Source of the DNA: Lachnospiraceae bacterium
GTDB taxonomy: Bacteria; Bacillota; Clostridia; Lachnospirales; Lachnospiraceae
Direction of reading: 5' to 3'
Length of the DNA stretch: 64,000 bases
Assembly: GCA_024691125.1 (NCBI GenBank)
Contig: JAILNV010000016.1
Coordinates: 1-64,000, forward strand
Part shown: positions 35,581 through 43,330 of the stretch, piece by piece
Layout of the letters: each line of letters starts with the position of its first letter
How positions within the stretch are numbered: the stretch's first letter is position 1
The notes under the pieces: model-generated
The model's input: the letters and a program-made list of their open reading frames with translations, nothing else
Told to the model about the DNA's origin: nothing
Databases searched by the model: none
Program-made: the position numbers and the translations under genes

Positions 35581-35603
35581 GAGCAGCCTATAACAGGCTG
35601 CTC
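35581..35603. terminator. Bidirectional terminator hairpin between CheX-like gene and thrC
   Basis: A perfect 9-bp stem (GAGCAGCCT/AGGCTGCTC) with a 5-base loop. On the plus strand it is followed by TTTACTGTTT, on the minus strand by CCTTTATTATTTATTT. The thrC stop codon lies inside the stem. Confidence 0.82.
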
Positions 35604-37096
35604 TTTACTGTTTCCTTCATATCTTCCACATTACATACGGTATCGTGAAGTATCTTCGCATTTCTTATTTCTTCTACCGCCGGCGGTATCTTAACCTTCG
35701 ATATTGCACTCAGTTCATCAACAAGCTCAAAGTCATCCTTCGCTTCAAGATTCTTAAGAACGTCTTCGCCTTTGTTACTCATGATAGCTTTCATTACATT
35801 ACCCGTAAATTTATACGGACTTGCGGTTGACACGATCACGCTTTTTATCCCGTCACCTTCCTCGGCCTTATGCTTTCGGTCTGCGGCTGCGGCGACTGCG
35901 GTATGCGTGTCGATAACATAACCGGTTTTTTCATACAGATCCCTTATAGTAGCGAATACCTCATCCTCTCCGACATAATATCCGCGAAAATCCTTAAGCT
36001 CTTCAGCCATCTCTTCTGTCACTTCATATTTTCCGTCTCTTTTAAGGCTTTCCATCAGACCGGCGTTTACCTTCGGATCACTTCCGCAGATAAGATATAT
36101 AAGCCGTTCCAGGTTACTCGAGATCAGTATATCCATTGACGGTGAGGAAGTAAGAATGAACTCCCTGTTTCTGTCATAACAGCCCGATCTGAAGAAATCA
36201 TACAGGACTTTGTTCTCATTGGAAGCGCATACAAGCCTGTTTACGGGAAGTCCCATCATCTTTGCATAATATCCCGCAAGAATATTTCCGAAATTCCCGG
36301 TCGGCACAACAAAATCAATACTGTCTCCGGCCTTTATCTCACCGCTTTTTATCATTCGGCCGTAAGCATATACATAATATGCAACCTGCGGAATGAGCCT
36401 TCCTATATTTATGGAATTGGCGGATGAGAATACATAGCCCGACTTATCAAGCTCTTCCTTTAACGCCTCATCATTAAAGATATTCTTAACACCTGTCTGG
36501 CAGTCGTCGAAATTACCGTTTACTCCTACCACCTTCGTGTTCTTCCCCTTCTCTGTCACCATCTGCAGTTCCTGTATCCTGCTCACCCCGCCCTTGGGAT
36601 AGAATACGATTATTCTGGTGCCCGGGACATCTGCGAAGCCTGCAAGTGCTGCTTTTCCGGTATCTCCGGAGGTTGCGGTAAGAATAACGACCTCCTTATC
36701 AACCTTATTCTTCTTCATTGCCGTCGTAAGAAGATGCGGCAGAATGGACAGCGCCATATCCTTAAACGCTATTGTCCTGCCATGGAACAGCTCAAGGAAA
36801 TACCGGTCACCCTTCTTAACAAGCGGCGCCACCTCATTATCATCAAACTTTTCATCATATGCTCTGTTTATACAGTCAAGAAGCTCCTCCCTGGTATAAT
36901 CCGTGAGGAACTCCTTCATAACCTCATATGCCGTTTCTCTGTAATTAAGTTCCGGCAGTCTGTCTAATTCGACATTAAGCTTTGGAAACCTGTCCGGGAC
37001 AAACAGTCCGCCGTCATCGCACAGGCCCTTTATCACAGCCTGCGAAGCTGTGTACGGGGTACGGTCCCCCCGGGTACTTCTGTATATGATATCCAT
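35588..37096 (-). CDS. thrC: Threonine synthase
   Basis: About 502 residues from the ATG at 37096 (GGAG nine bases upstream; the GTG at 37111 is an unlikely start). PLP-dependent fold: the lysine lies in HGRTIAFKDMAL (about 110) and the ATSGDTGKAAL phosphate loop follows. The long N-terminal region (YRSTRGD) marks the ThrC1/yeast-like type of about 490-500 residues. It converts O-phosphohomoserine to threonine. It is preceded by a small membrane peptide gene with a promoter; both may share one transcript. Confidence 0.95.
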   Translation of the reverse strand: MDIIYRSTRGDRTPYTASQAVIKGLCDDGGLFVPDRFPKLNVELDRLPELNYRETAYEVMKEFLTDYTREELLDCINRAYDEKFDDNEVAPLVKKGDRYFLELFHGRTIAFKDMALSILPHLLTTAMKKNKVDKEVVILTATSGDTGKAALAGFADVPGTRIIVFYPKGGVSRIQELQMVTEKGKNTKVVGVNGNFDDCQTGVKNIFNDEALKEELDKSGYVFSSANSINIGRLIPQVAYYVYAYGRMIKSGEIKAGDSIDFVVPTGNFGNILAGYYAKMMGLPVNRLVCASNENKVLYDFFRSGCYDRNREFILTSSPSMDILISSNLERLIYLICGSDPKVNAGLMESLKRDGKYEVTEEMAEELKDFRGYYVGEDEVFATIRDLYEKTGYVIDTHTAVAAAADRKHKAEEGDGIKSVIVSTASPYKFTGNVMKAIMSNKGEDVLKNLEAKDDFELVDELSAISKVKIPPAVEEIRNAKILHDTVCNVEDMKETVKSSLL

Positions 37097-37135
37097 TTTA
37101 AGTATCTCCACTGTTTATTCTGAATATAATAATCC

Positions 37136-37294
37136 TTAACCTTCTTCAGCCTTACTGTCTGTTCCGGCACCTGCTTCCTTCGCATTCTTATTATCTCTGA
37201 GCTTCTTGCCGACGAACACTCCGCAGACAGCGACTCCCGCCATGATCGCCACAAGCAGAAGGTATGTAACAAACTCACTGAAAAACGCAACCAT
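37136..37294 (-). CDS. 52-residue single-span membrane protein, unknown function
   Basis: A short frame that a length filter would miss: MVAFFSEFVTYLLLVAIMAG starts it. One membrane segment (about 8-28, ending GVFVGKKLRD) is followed by a charged Lys/Glu tail. The ATG at 37294 has GGTGAGG seven bases upstream, and a promoter lies 35 bases before that. Similar small FVGKKLRD proteins occur in Clostridia as hypothetical proteins. It ends 39 bases before thrC. Confidence 0.75.
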   Translation of the reverse strand: MVAFFSEFVTYLLLVAIMAGVAVCGVFVGKKLRDNKNAKEAGAGTDSKAEEG

Positions 37295-37328
37295 ACTACT
37301 ACCTCACCTTTCTTTTACACTATGGATT

Positions 37329-37358
37329 ACTATAACATCATGCCGGCCTGTTAGTCAA
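37329..37358 (-). promoter_or_regulatory. Promoter of the small membrane protein (and thrC)
   Basis: TTGACT (37353-37358), 18-base spacer, TATAGT (37329-37334). The -35 box overlaps the 3' end of the RNase H gene. Confidence 0.6.
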
Positions 37359-37827
37359 CAATATCATCAAGCAGATCATCACCGTCGGCTGCGGTTGTAG
37401 CCAGCTTATCGCATCTTTCGTTTTCAGGATGTCCGGCATGCCCTTTCACCCAGGTAAACGTCACCTCGTGCCCTTCCTTTGCCTTAAGCAGGCGCTTCCA
37501 CAGATCCGGATTTAATACCGGCTTTTTCTGCGAAGTCTTCCAGTTATTTCTCACCCAGCTGTCTATCCAATGCTGGTTGAACGCATCCGTCACATACTTT
37601 GAATCCGATATTATCTGAACCCTGCAGGGGCGGTTAAGTGCCTCAAGTCCGACTATCACGGCCATGAGCTCCATCCTGTTATTGGTGGTCTTCTTATATC
37701 CCGCGCTGTATTCCCTTACATGAAGTTCGCCTTTTTTATCAGTGTAATGAAGGATGGTTCCGTATCCTCCCGGTCCTTCAGGGTTACTCCTTGCCGATCC
37801 GTCCGTGTATATCCTGACTTCCTCCAT
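37351..37827 (-). CDS. rnhA: Ribonuclease HI
   Basis: 158 residues from the ATG at 37827. The catalytic carboxylates are visible: Asp in RIYTDGSARSN, Glu in NNRMELMAV, Asp in IISDSKYV and Asp in ERCDKLAT, with the flexible-loop His in VKGHAGH. It cleaves RNA in RNA-DNA hybrids. An upstream in-frame start at 37926 is rejected because it would overlap the MutS-like gene; from 37827 the genes are eight bases apart. Confidence 0.94.
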   Translation of the reverse strand: MEEVRIYTDGSARSNPEGPGGYGTILHYTDKKGELHVREYSAGYKKTTNNRMELMAVIVGLEALNRPCRVQIISDSKYVTDAFNQHWIDSWVRNNWKTSQKKPVLNPDLWKRLLKAKEGHEVTFTWVKGHAGHPENERCDKLATTAADGDDLLDDIVD

Positions 37828-37834
37828 CCTCTGT

Positions 37835-39544
37835 CTATCCTCTCCCAGATTTGTCATACTGCCAGCTTCCGGTTGACATAAAATTCTCAACCATATCCTC
37901 CGCATCCGATATAAGCTTTTTGTCATAACCCATTACGCCAAGAAGCCTGATCGCATTCCTCGATACAGCCGGTCCCTGCTTTATAAGATAATTGAACTTC
38001 ACATCGTTAAGAGTCACTTCCTCCTCGAAGTGGTAATTCTTATACTCCTTTTCAAGAAGCCTTGTCAGTTCTACATCATGGGTTGCCGCGAACGCTATAT
38101 AATCGGGACGGGCGAGACTTCTTAATATCCTTGCGGAAGCTGCGATCCTTTCTACCGTATTGGTCCCTCTTAAGACCTCATCAATGCAGCAAAGCACCGG
38201 CTCTTCTCCGGAGCCTGCATCGAGTATCCTTTTTAATGACTTGATCTCGACAACGAAGTAGCTTTCACCGTTCCTTATATTGTCATTAAGCGCCATCGAC
38301 GTATATATTTTAAATCTCGAAGCCCTGTACTTCTTAGCCGGTACATACCCAATCGTCTGTGCAAACACCGCACATATTGCTACAGTCTTAAGAAAGGTCG
38401 ATTTACCCGATGCATTGGAGCCCGTAAGAAGTATCGGGCCCTCAGTCTCTATACTGTTCGCCACCGGGCTGTTTATCAGCGGATGCACGCATTCCTCCAC
38501 ACTGAATACAGCGCTTTCTCCAGATACGAATTCCGGTATACAGCAAACATTCAGGCTCCTCATATAAGAAGCCGCGGAAATGACGGCATCCGTTGTACCA
38601 AGTATCCTTCTGATCTCATCAATTTCTCTGACATGGCTCTTTAACAGTCCGATGAGCCTGTTTATAATGATAAGATCAAGATGAAAGATCATCTTAACAT
38701 ACTCAAGCAGAAGCATGACCGGATTATCCATCGATACCGATCCGTTTGATATCCAGACAGAGTACTTAAGCATCTTCCTTAACGGTTTCCCGTTCTCCTT
38801 AAGTATTTCAATCTCATCCCTAAGGATTGCAGGAGCTTTCTTTTCAAGCAGATCACAGGCTCTCAGCATCCTCGCAGCATAGTTAAACGTTACTATCACA
38901 GGATCAAGCGCCTTCTTGGTCTTAAGGTACAGGCCTATTGAAACTATCATCATCGCGACCGTCATCAATACCCCTAAGCCGGGCATAACAAATATCATGG
39001 CGATAGATATAAGCATCAGGACAATAACTATATAATGCTGAAGATTCGATTCCGGTGCCAGTACCTCCACATATGAGAAGATTTTCGTCACTGAGGTTTT
39101 TCTGTATATACCTATATCATGAAGGATTTCTTTGATACTAATTCTGTCATCTTCGTTAGCACCAAAGTATTCTCTCAGCTCACAGAAGCGTTCATGATCC
39201 GCATCGTCCGTAACACAGGGACTGTGAAGCCTGTGATACAGCTCTTCTTCCCCCAGCGCACAGGCACATGTATTCATCTGTCTGAAGATATCATCCATTC
39301 CAAGGTCATTCCATGTTATATCATCTATGAGAAATGAACCCCTGGGATTCTCCGCTTTTCTTCTGTGATACAGTGAAATATTCTCTATGTCGTCCGCGGA
39401 CAACTCACCCGTGCTCTTTTTTCCGAATGATTCTTTTAAATATTCCCTGTATACTCTCCGGTTTTTCTTATCGCGGGCGGAACCGTCTATAAAGATCACA
39501 AGAACAAGAGCCAGACAAGCAAGTATGAAACCAAGATATCCCAT
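37835..39544 (-). CDS. Membrane-anchored MutS-like ATPase
   Basis: 569 residues. The C-terminal half is the MutS ATPase domain: Walker A TGSNASGKSTF (374-384), Walker B CCIDEVLRGT (Asp455, Glu456), and the ATHDVEL segment. The mismatch-recognition and connector domains of MutS are absent. Three hydrophobic spans (about 3-19, 171-187, 190-207) suggest membrane attachment, which true mismatch repair MutS lacks. A helical core region (about 215-345) resembles the MutS lever/clamp part. Its start overlaps the mtaD stop (TGATG). The role is unknown; a DNA or nucleic-acid ATPase at the membrane is inferred. Confidence 0.82.
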   Translation of the reverse strand: MGYLGFILACLALVLVIFIDGSARDKKNRRVYREYLKESFGKKSTGELSADDIENISLYHRRKAENPRGSFLIDDITWNDLGMDDIFRQMNTCACALGEEELYHRLHSPCVTDDADHERFCELREYFGANEDDRISIKEILHDIGIYRKTSVTKIFSYVEVLAPESNLQHYIVIVLMLISIAMIFVMPGLGVLMTVAMMIVSIGLYLKTKKALDPVIVTFNYAARMLRACDLLEKKAPAILRDEIEILKENGKPLRKMLKYSVWISNGSVSMDNPVMLLLEYVKMIFHLDLIIINRLIGLLKSHVREIDEIRRILGTTDAVISAASYMRSLNVCCIPEFVSGESAVFSVEECVHPLINSPVANSIETEGPILLTGSNASGKSTFLKTVAICAVFAQTIGYVPAKKYRASRFKIYTSMALNDNIRNGESYFVVEIKSLKRILDAGSGEEPVLCCIDEVLRGTNTVERIAASARILRSLARPDYIAFAATHDVELTRLLEKEYKNYHFEEEVTLNDVKFNYLIKQGPAVSRNAIRLLGVMGYDKKLISDAEDMVENFMSTGSWQYDKSGRG

Positions 39545-40830
39545 CAGAACAGTCTCTCCTGTATTTTGGCAGCCTCTTTATAGATCTCTGCGGGTGTCTT
39601 TCCGATATCAAATTTGCCGTCTTCATACAGGATCTTCCCGTGGATCATGGTCATCTTAACATTCTGTTTGCTTCCGCTGTAAACAATATTATTCGGAATA
39701 TCGTTTACAGGCTGCATATTGGGCTGATTCAGATCGATCAATATCATATCCGCTTCCTTGCCTTCGGCCAGTACATCACAGTTATTAAGTCCCATGGCTT
39801 TTGCTCCGTTCACTGTTGCCATCTTAAGAACATCCAGACCGCTGACTGCAGAAGCATCGTTTTCTCTTAGCTTTGCAAGTCCTGTTACCAAAAACATCTC
39901 CCTGAACATATCAAGACAGTTATTTGATGAAGGCCCGTCCGTACCTATGGCAACATTTATACCTTCATCAAGGAACCTCTTTACCGGCGCGATCCCGCTT
40001 GCAAGCTTGGTATTGGAACCCGGATTGGTAACCGCACTGAGGCCTCTTTTCTTAAACACCTCTATATCCTCATCAGACATATGGCAGCAATGATATCCTC
40101 CGCCGCCGAAATCAAAAAGCCCGAGCGAATCAAGGAAAACGGTAGGAGTCATACCATATCGTCCCTTACATTCCTCTACCTCTTTAACGGTTTCGGAATT
40201 ATGTGTAAACATAGGAGCCTTATATTTGTGTGCAAGCTCCGAAAGCTTCTCAAGCAGTTCCCTCTCGCAGGTATATTCGGCATGAAAGCCCATCATATAG
40301 CTGCTCAATGGATGCCTTCCGTTAAGTTTGTTATATCTTTCCTCAAACACCTCAAGCGAGGGACCGAACTTATTGATCCCACTTACCTGTACCACTCTCA
40401 TACCTGTTTCTTCACAGGCTGTGGCTATCTCCTCAGGCGTAAGATACATGTCCATTATCGCCGTTATGCCCGAGGTCAGATATTCAAGGACAGCCAGCTT
40501 CGTAAGAAGAGCGCAGTCATCTCCGGTCATTTTTGCTTCCAACGGGAATATCTTTGTCTCAAGCCACTCCTGAAGCGGCATTCCGTCAGCATATGATCTC
40601 ATAAGGGTCATACCCGAATGAGTATGTGCATTCTTAAATCCCGGCATAAGAAGATTTCCTTCACAGTCGATCGTTTTGTCAAAACTCCTTCCCGTTGCTT
40701 TAAGCTCTTCATCACTGAGTGCAGCTCCCGCGTAGGTTATCCTGCTGTCTCCGACATGAATTTCCCCTTCAAATATCTCCTGTCCGTCAACCATTGTAAG
40801 TATTTTTGCATTATAGAATCTTATGTTCAT
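39544..40830 (-). CDS. mtaD: Amidohydrolase, S-adenosylhomocysteine/methylthioadenosine deaminase-like
   Basis: 428 residues from the ATG at 40830 (AAGGAGAGG upstream). Metal-dependent amidohydrolase motifs: PGFKNAHTHSGM (HxH), the histidines in FHAEYT and FTHNSET, and IGTDGPSSNN (Asp). It likely deaminates adenosine-type compounds such as MTA or SAH. It lies in a nucleoside-salvage run with cytidine deaminase, a BMP-family binding protein and purine nucleoside phosphorylase. Related guanine or chlorohydrolase activities are possible. Confidence 0.82.
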   Translation of the reverse strand: MNIRFYNAKILTMVDGQEIFEGEIHVGDSRITYAGAALSDEELKATGRSFDKTIDCEGNLLMPGFKNAHTHSGMTLMRSYADGMPLQEWLETKIFPLEAKMTGDDCALLTKLAVLEYLTSGITAIMDMYLTPEEIATACEETGMRVVQVSGINKFGPSLEVFEERYNKLNGRHPLSSYMMGFHAEYTCERELLEKLSELAHKYKAPMFTHNSETVKEVEECKGRYGMTPTVFLDSLGLFDFGGGGYHCCHMSDEDIEVFKKRGLSAVTNPGSNTKLASGIAPVKRFLDEGINVAIGTDGPSSNNCLDMFREMFLVTGLAKLRENDASAVSGLDVLKMATVNGAKAMGLNNCDVLAEGKEADMILIDLNQPNMQPVNDIPNNIVYSGSKQNVKMTMIHGKILYEDGKFDIGKTPAEIYKEAAKIQERLF

Positions 40831-40901
40831 ATTCCTCTCCTTATGACCGTTTCTGTATTCTAAGTCCGTTTGCACTGCAATTTGTCATCATCTTTGATTC
40901 T

Positions 40902-41318
40902 CTATACCAGGGAATCGGGGCCGAAGCTGTCAGGAAGCAGTTCGCTCAGTCTGTACTCCCTGTAATCATCGACGCTTTTTGCAACTATTACCCTTAACTG
41001 TTCCGGTGAGCAGAATTCTCGTAATACCTGTCTGCATGCTCCGCAGGGATACGCATAATCCTTAGCCTGTGTATCATCCGAGCCTCCCACCACTGCTATT
41101 GCTTCAAATCTGGTCTTACCCTCCGATACAGCCTTAAATACAGCCGTTCTCTCGGCGCAGTTGCTAAGACCGTATGATGCATTCTCTATATTGCAGCCCT
41201 TAACTATTGTCCCGTCTTTGCATAGCAGCGCTGCTCCAACCCTGTAGCGGGAATACGGTGCATACGAATTCCTCCTCGCTTCAAACGCCGCTTCTATTAT
41301 CCCTTTATAATCCAGCAT
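40902..41318 (-). CDS. cdd: Cytidine deaminase
   Basis: 138 residues from the ATG at 41318 (AAAGGAG upstream). The zinc site is NCAERTAVF (Cys, catalytic Glu) and PCGACRQVL (two Cys), the homotetrameric all-Cys type. It deaminates cytidine and deoxycytidine to uridine forms. It sits 17 bases after the BMP lipoprotein gene. The C-terminal tail (LSELLPDSFGPDSL) is typical of the family. Confidence 0.95.
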   Translation of the reverse strand: MLDYKGIIEAAFEARRNSYAPYSRYRVGAALLCKDGTIVKGCNIENASYGLSNCAERTAVFKAVSEGKTRFEAIAVVGGSDDTQAKDYAYPCGACRQVLREFCSPEQLRVIVAKSVDDYREYRLSELLPDSFGPDSLV

Positions 41319-41335
41319 GTTCCACTCCTTTCCCG

Positions 41336-42415
41336 TCAATTGTTTAATTCAAGATAGTACACCTGTGTGTTTACCAGTTCCAGATCCGACGTATTCCCGT
41401 GATCGACAGCGTTATACGGCACTATTCGTCCGCTTATAAGCTGATCAAGTATTGCCTTGTACTGCTCCTCCGTGAAGCTCTCGAATCTTGAGTTCTCCAT
41501 CTCCAGTCCGACGCCTCCGTTGGTAGCATTCATTTCATATACCGATCCGCCTTTAAACTGATCCGAATAATAATCTGACAAACCGTAATATACGGCATTC
41601 CCAAGCATTTTCTCCGCAGATGTTATAACCGTCTCGGAATCCTTGCTCTGATCGATATCGACTCCTATAACCTTTCCGCCGTTTTCCTCGGCTGCCGCTA
41701 TTACTGATCTGCCCATGGCACCGCCACAGGCAAAAACAACCTGAGTACCTCCCTTATACCATGCGGAGCACATGCTTTTAACCTCATCGCTTTCAAGGAA
41801 GGTATTGGCATAGCAGTATTTCACATTCACGTTTTTTCCTGCCTCTATTGCCGCGTAATCAGCGCCCTGAACGAAACCGTATCCAAACTGTATCACCGAT
41901 TCCTGATTGGTTCCGCCCACAAACCCAAGCTCTGTGTTTCCGTCCCTGACAGCGGCATAACCCGCCAGGAAGCCCGCCTGCTCTTCGGCAAACATTACAG
42001 GCATCGTATTATTCTTTATCGTCCTGTCCTTCCCCGACTCATCATGAGGTTCTCCGTCCACGAGTATGAAATGCACTCTCGGATACTTCTTCTGTGCGGT
42101 ATAGATCGCTTCTTCAAAAAGCACCCCCGGACATACTATAACATCCGCGCCGTCTCTCACTGCCGTCTTTATATTCTTAATATAATCTGATGTGGATGCT
42201 CCGTCCGGCTCATAAATCTTACAGGTCTTATCCTTGCCTTCCAGATAACGGGTTATTCCCTCATAAGCTCCCTGATTGAATGAACCGTCCTGCACGGTTC
42301 CCATATCGGTAATGAAGGCAATATCAATTCCCTTCCCGCAGCCTGTTAATGACGTTAAAATAAATGTAAATATCAGTAAAGTTAAAAAATTTCTCTTTCC
42401 GGAAAAATTAATCAT
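41336..42415 (-). CDS. BMP/PnrA-family nucleoside-binding lipoprotein
   Basis: 359 residues. The signal ends in LTGC (Cys26). The periplasmic-binding fold shows DIAFITDMGTVQDGSFNQ (family N-terminus), VDGEPHD and VIGVDIDQS. Such proteins bind purine nucleosides for ABC importers. The ATG at 42415 has GGAGG before it and overlaps the end of the nucleoside phosphorylase gene by eight bases. No permease or ATPase genes are adjacent, so it either pairs with a distant transporter or acts as a sensor. Confidence 0.88.
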   Translation of the reverse strand: MINFSGKRNFLTLLIFTFILTSLTGCGKGIDIAFITDMGTVQDGSFNQGAYEGITRYLEGKDKTCKIYEPDGASTSDYIKNIKTAVRDGADVIVCPGVLFEEAIYTAQKKYPRVHFILVDGEPHDESGKDRTIKNNTMPVMFAEEQAGFLAGYAAVRDGNTELGFVGGTNQESVIQFGYGFVQGADYAAIEAGKNVNVKYCYANTFLESDEVKSMCSAWYKGGTQVVFACGGAMGRSVIAAAEENGGKVIGVDIDQSKDSETVITSAEKMLGNAVYYGLSDYYSDQFKGGSVYEMNATNGGVGLEMENSRFESFTEEQYKAILDQLISGRIVPYNAVDHGNTSDLELVNTQVYYLELNN

Positions 42416-43244
42416 GAAGGCCTCCGAAACGTATGATCGAATCAGTAACAAGCTTCTTAAACAGTGGGGCAGCTGCATTGGCCGCCTCCTGTACTTCTTC
42501 GTGTGTAAGCGGATTGGGACTCAGTCCGGCAGCAAGATTACATACACATGAAATGCCGCATATCCTCATTCCGCAGTGATTGGCTGCTATTGCTTCCACA
42601 ACCGTACTCATGCCGACCGCATCTGCCCCCAGCGACTTAAGCATCCTGATCTCCGCAGGTGTCTCAAAGGACGGTCCCGTAACCTGTACATAAACCCCTT
42701 CCTTTAAGCCGATGCCAAGATCCCTTGCAGATGCTCTCACCAGATCGCAGAGCTCCCTGTCATACACAGCACTCATATCCGGGAATCTCGTCCCGAGCTC
42801 TTCTATGTTCTGTCCGATAAGCGGGTTCGGTGCAAAGCTGGATATGTGATCCGTGATAAGCATGAAATCACCGGCCGAAAAATCAATATTTATACCTCCC
42901 GACGCATTGGTCAGGAACAGGATATCAGCCCCCATCATATGCATCAGCCTCGTAGGCAATACAACATCCGGCAGAGAATAGCCTTCATAATAATGAACCC
43001 TTCCCTGCATGCAGACAACCGGAACATCCTTAACATATCCGAAAATGAACCTTCCCTTATGTCCGGGAACCGTGGAAACCGGAAAGCCGTCTATCTCCTC
43101 ATAAGGCAGCGTATCCTCTATCCTTATATCGTTACCGTAATCCCCGAGTCCCGATCCAAGCACCAGTGCAACCTTGGGTTTAAAGCTTATCCTTTTCCCA
43201 ACGCTTTCATAACACCTTATCAGCTTATCGTATATTTCACCCAT
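42408..43244 (-). CDS. punA: Purine nucleoside phosphorylase
   Basis: 278 residues, the trimeric PNP type. Motifs: VALVLGSGLGDYG (phosphate site), GRVHYYEGY, TNASGGIN, and the purine-binding TGPSFETPAEIRML with DAVGMSTV. It splits inosine or guanosine with phosphate. It starts the nucleoside-salvage run (punA-BMP-cdd-mtaD) with AAGGAGGAG upstream, 86 bases after the hybrid kinase gene. Confidence 0.95.
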   Translation of the reverse strand: MGEIYDKLIRCYESVGKRISFKPKVALVLGSGLGDYGNDIRIEDTLPYEEIDGFPVSTVPGHKGRFIFGYVKDVPVVCMQGRVHYYEGYSLPDVVLPTRLMHMMGADILFLTNASGGINIDFSAGDFMLITDHISSFAPNPLIGQNIEELGTRFPDMSAVYDRELCDLVRASARDLGIGLKEGVYVQVTGPSFETPAEIRMLKSLGADAVGMSTVVEAIAANHCGMRICGISCVCNLAAGLSPNPLTHEEVQEAANAAAPLFKKLVTDSIIRFGGLHD

Positions 43245-43330
43245 TCTGTTCTCCTCCTTATAACGGTTTACTTTATAATCTGCCTGCGCTTTTCTTTATC
43301 ACAGGCATACGATATGATCCGACCTTACAC

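Noticed and set aside
37033..37290. 85-codon minus-strand frame overlapping thrC start
   Set aside because: It is out of frame with the well-supported 52-residue peptide gene and thrC, and lacks a ribosome binding site.
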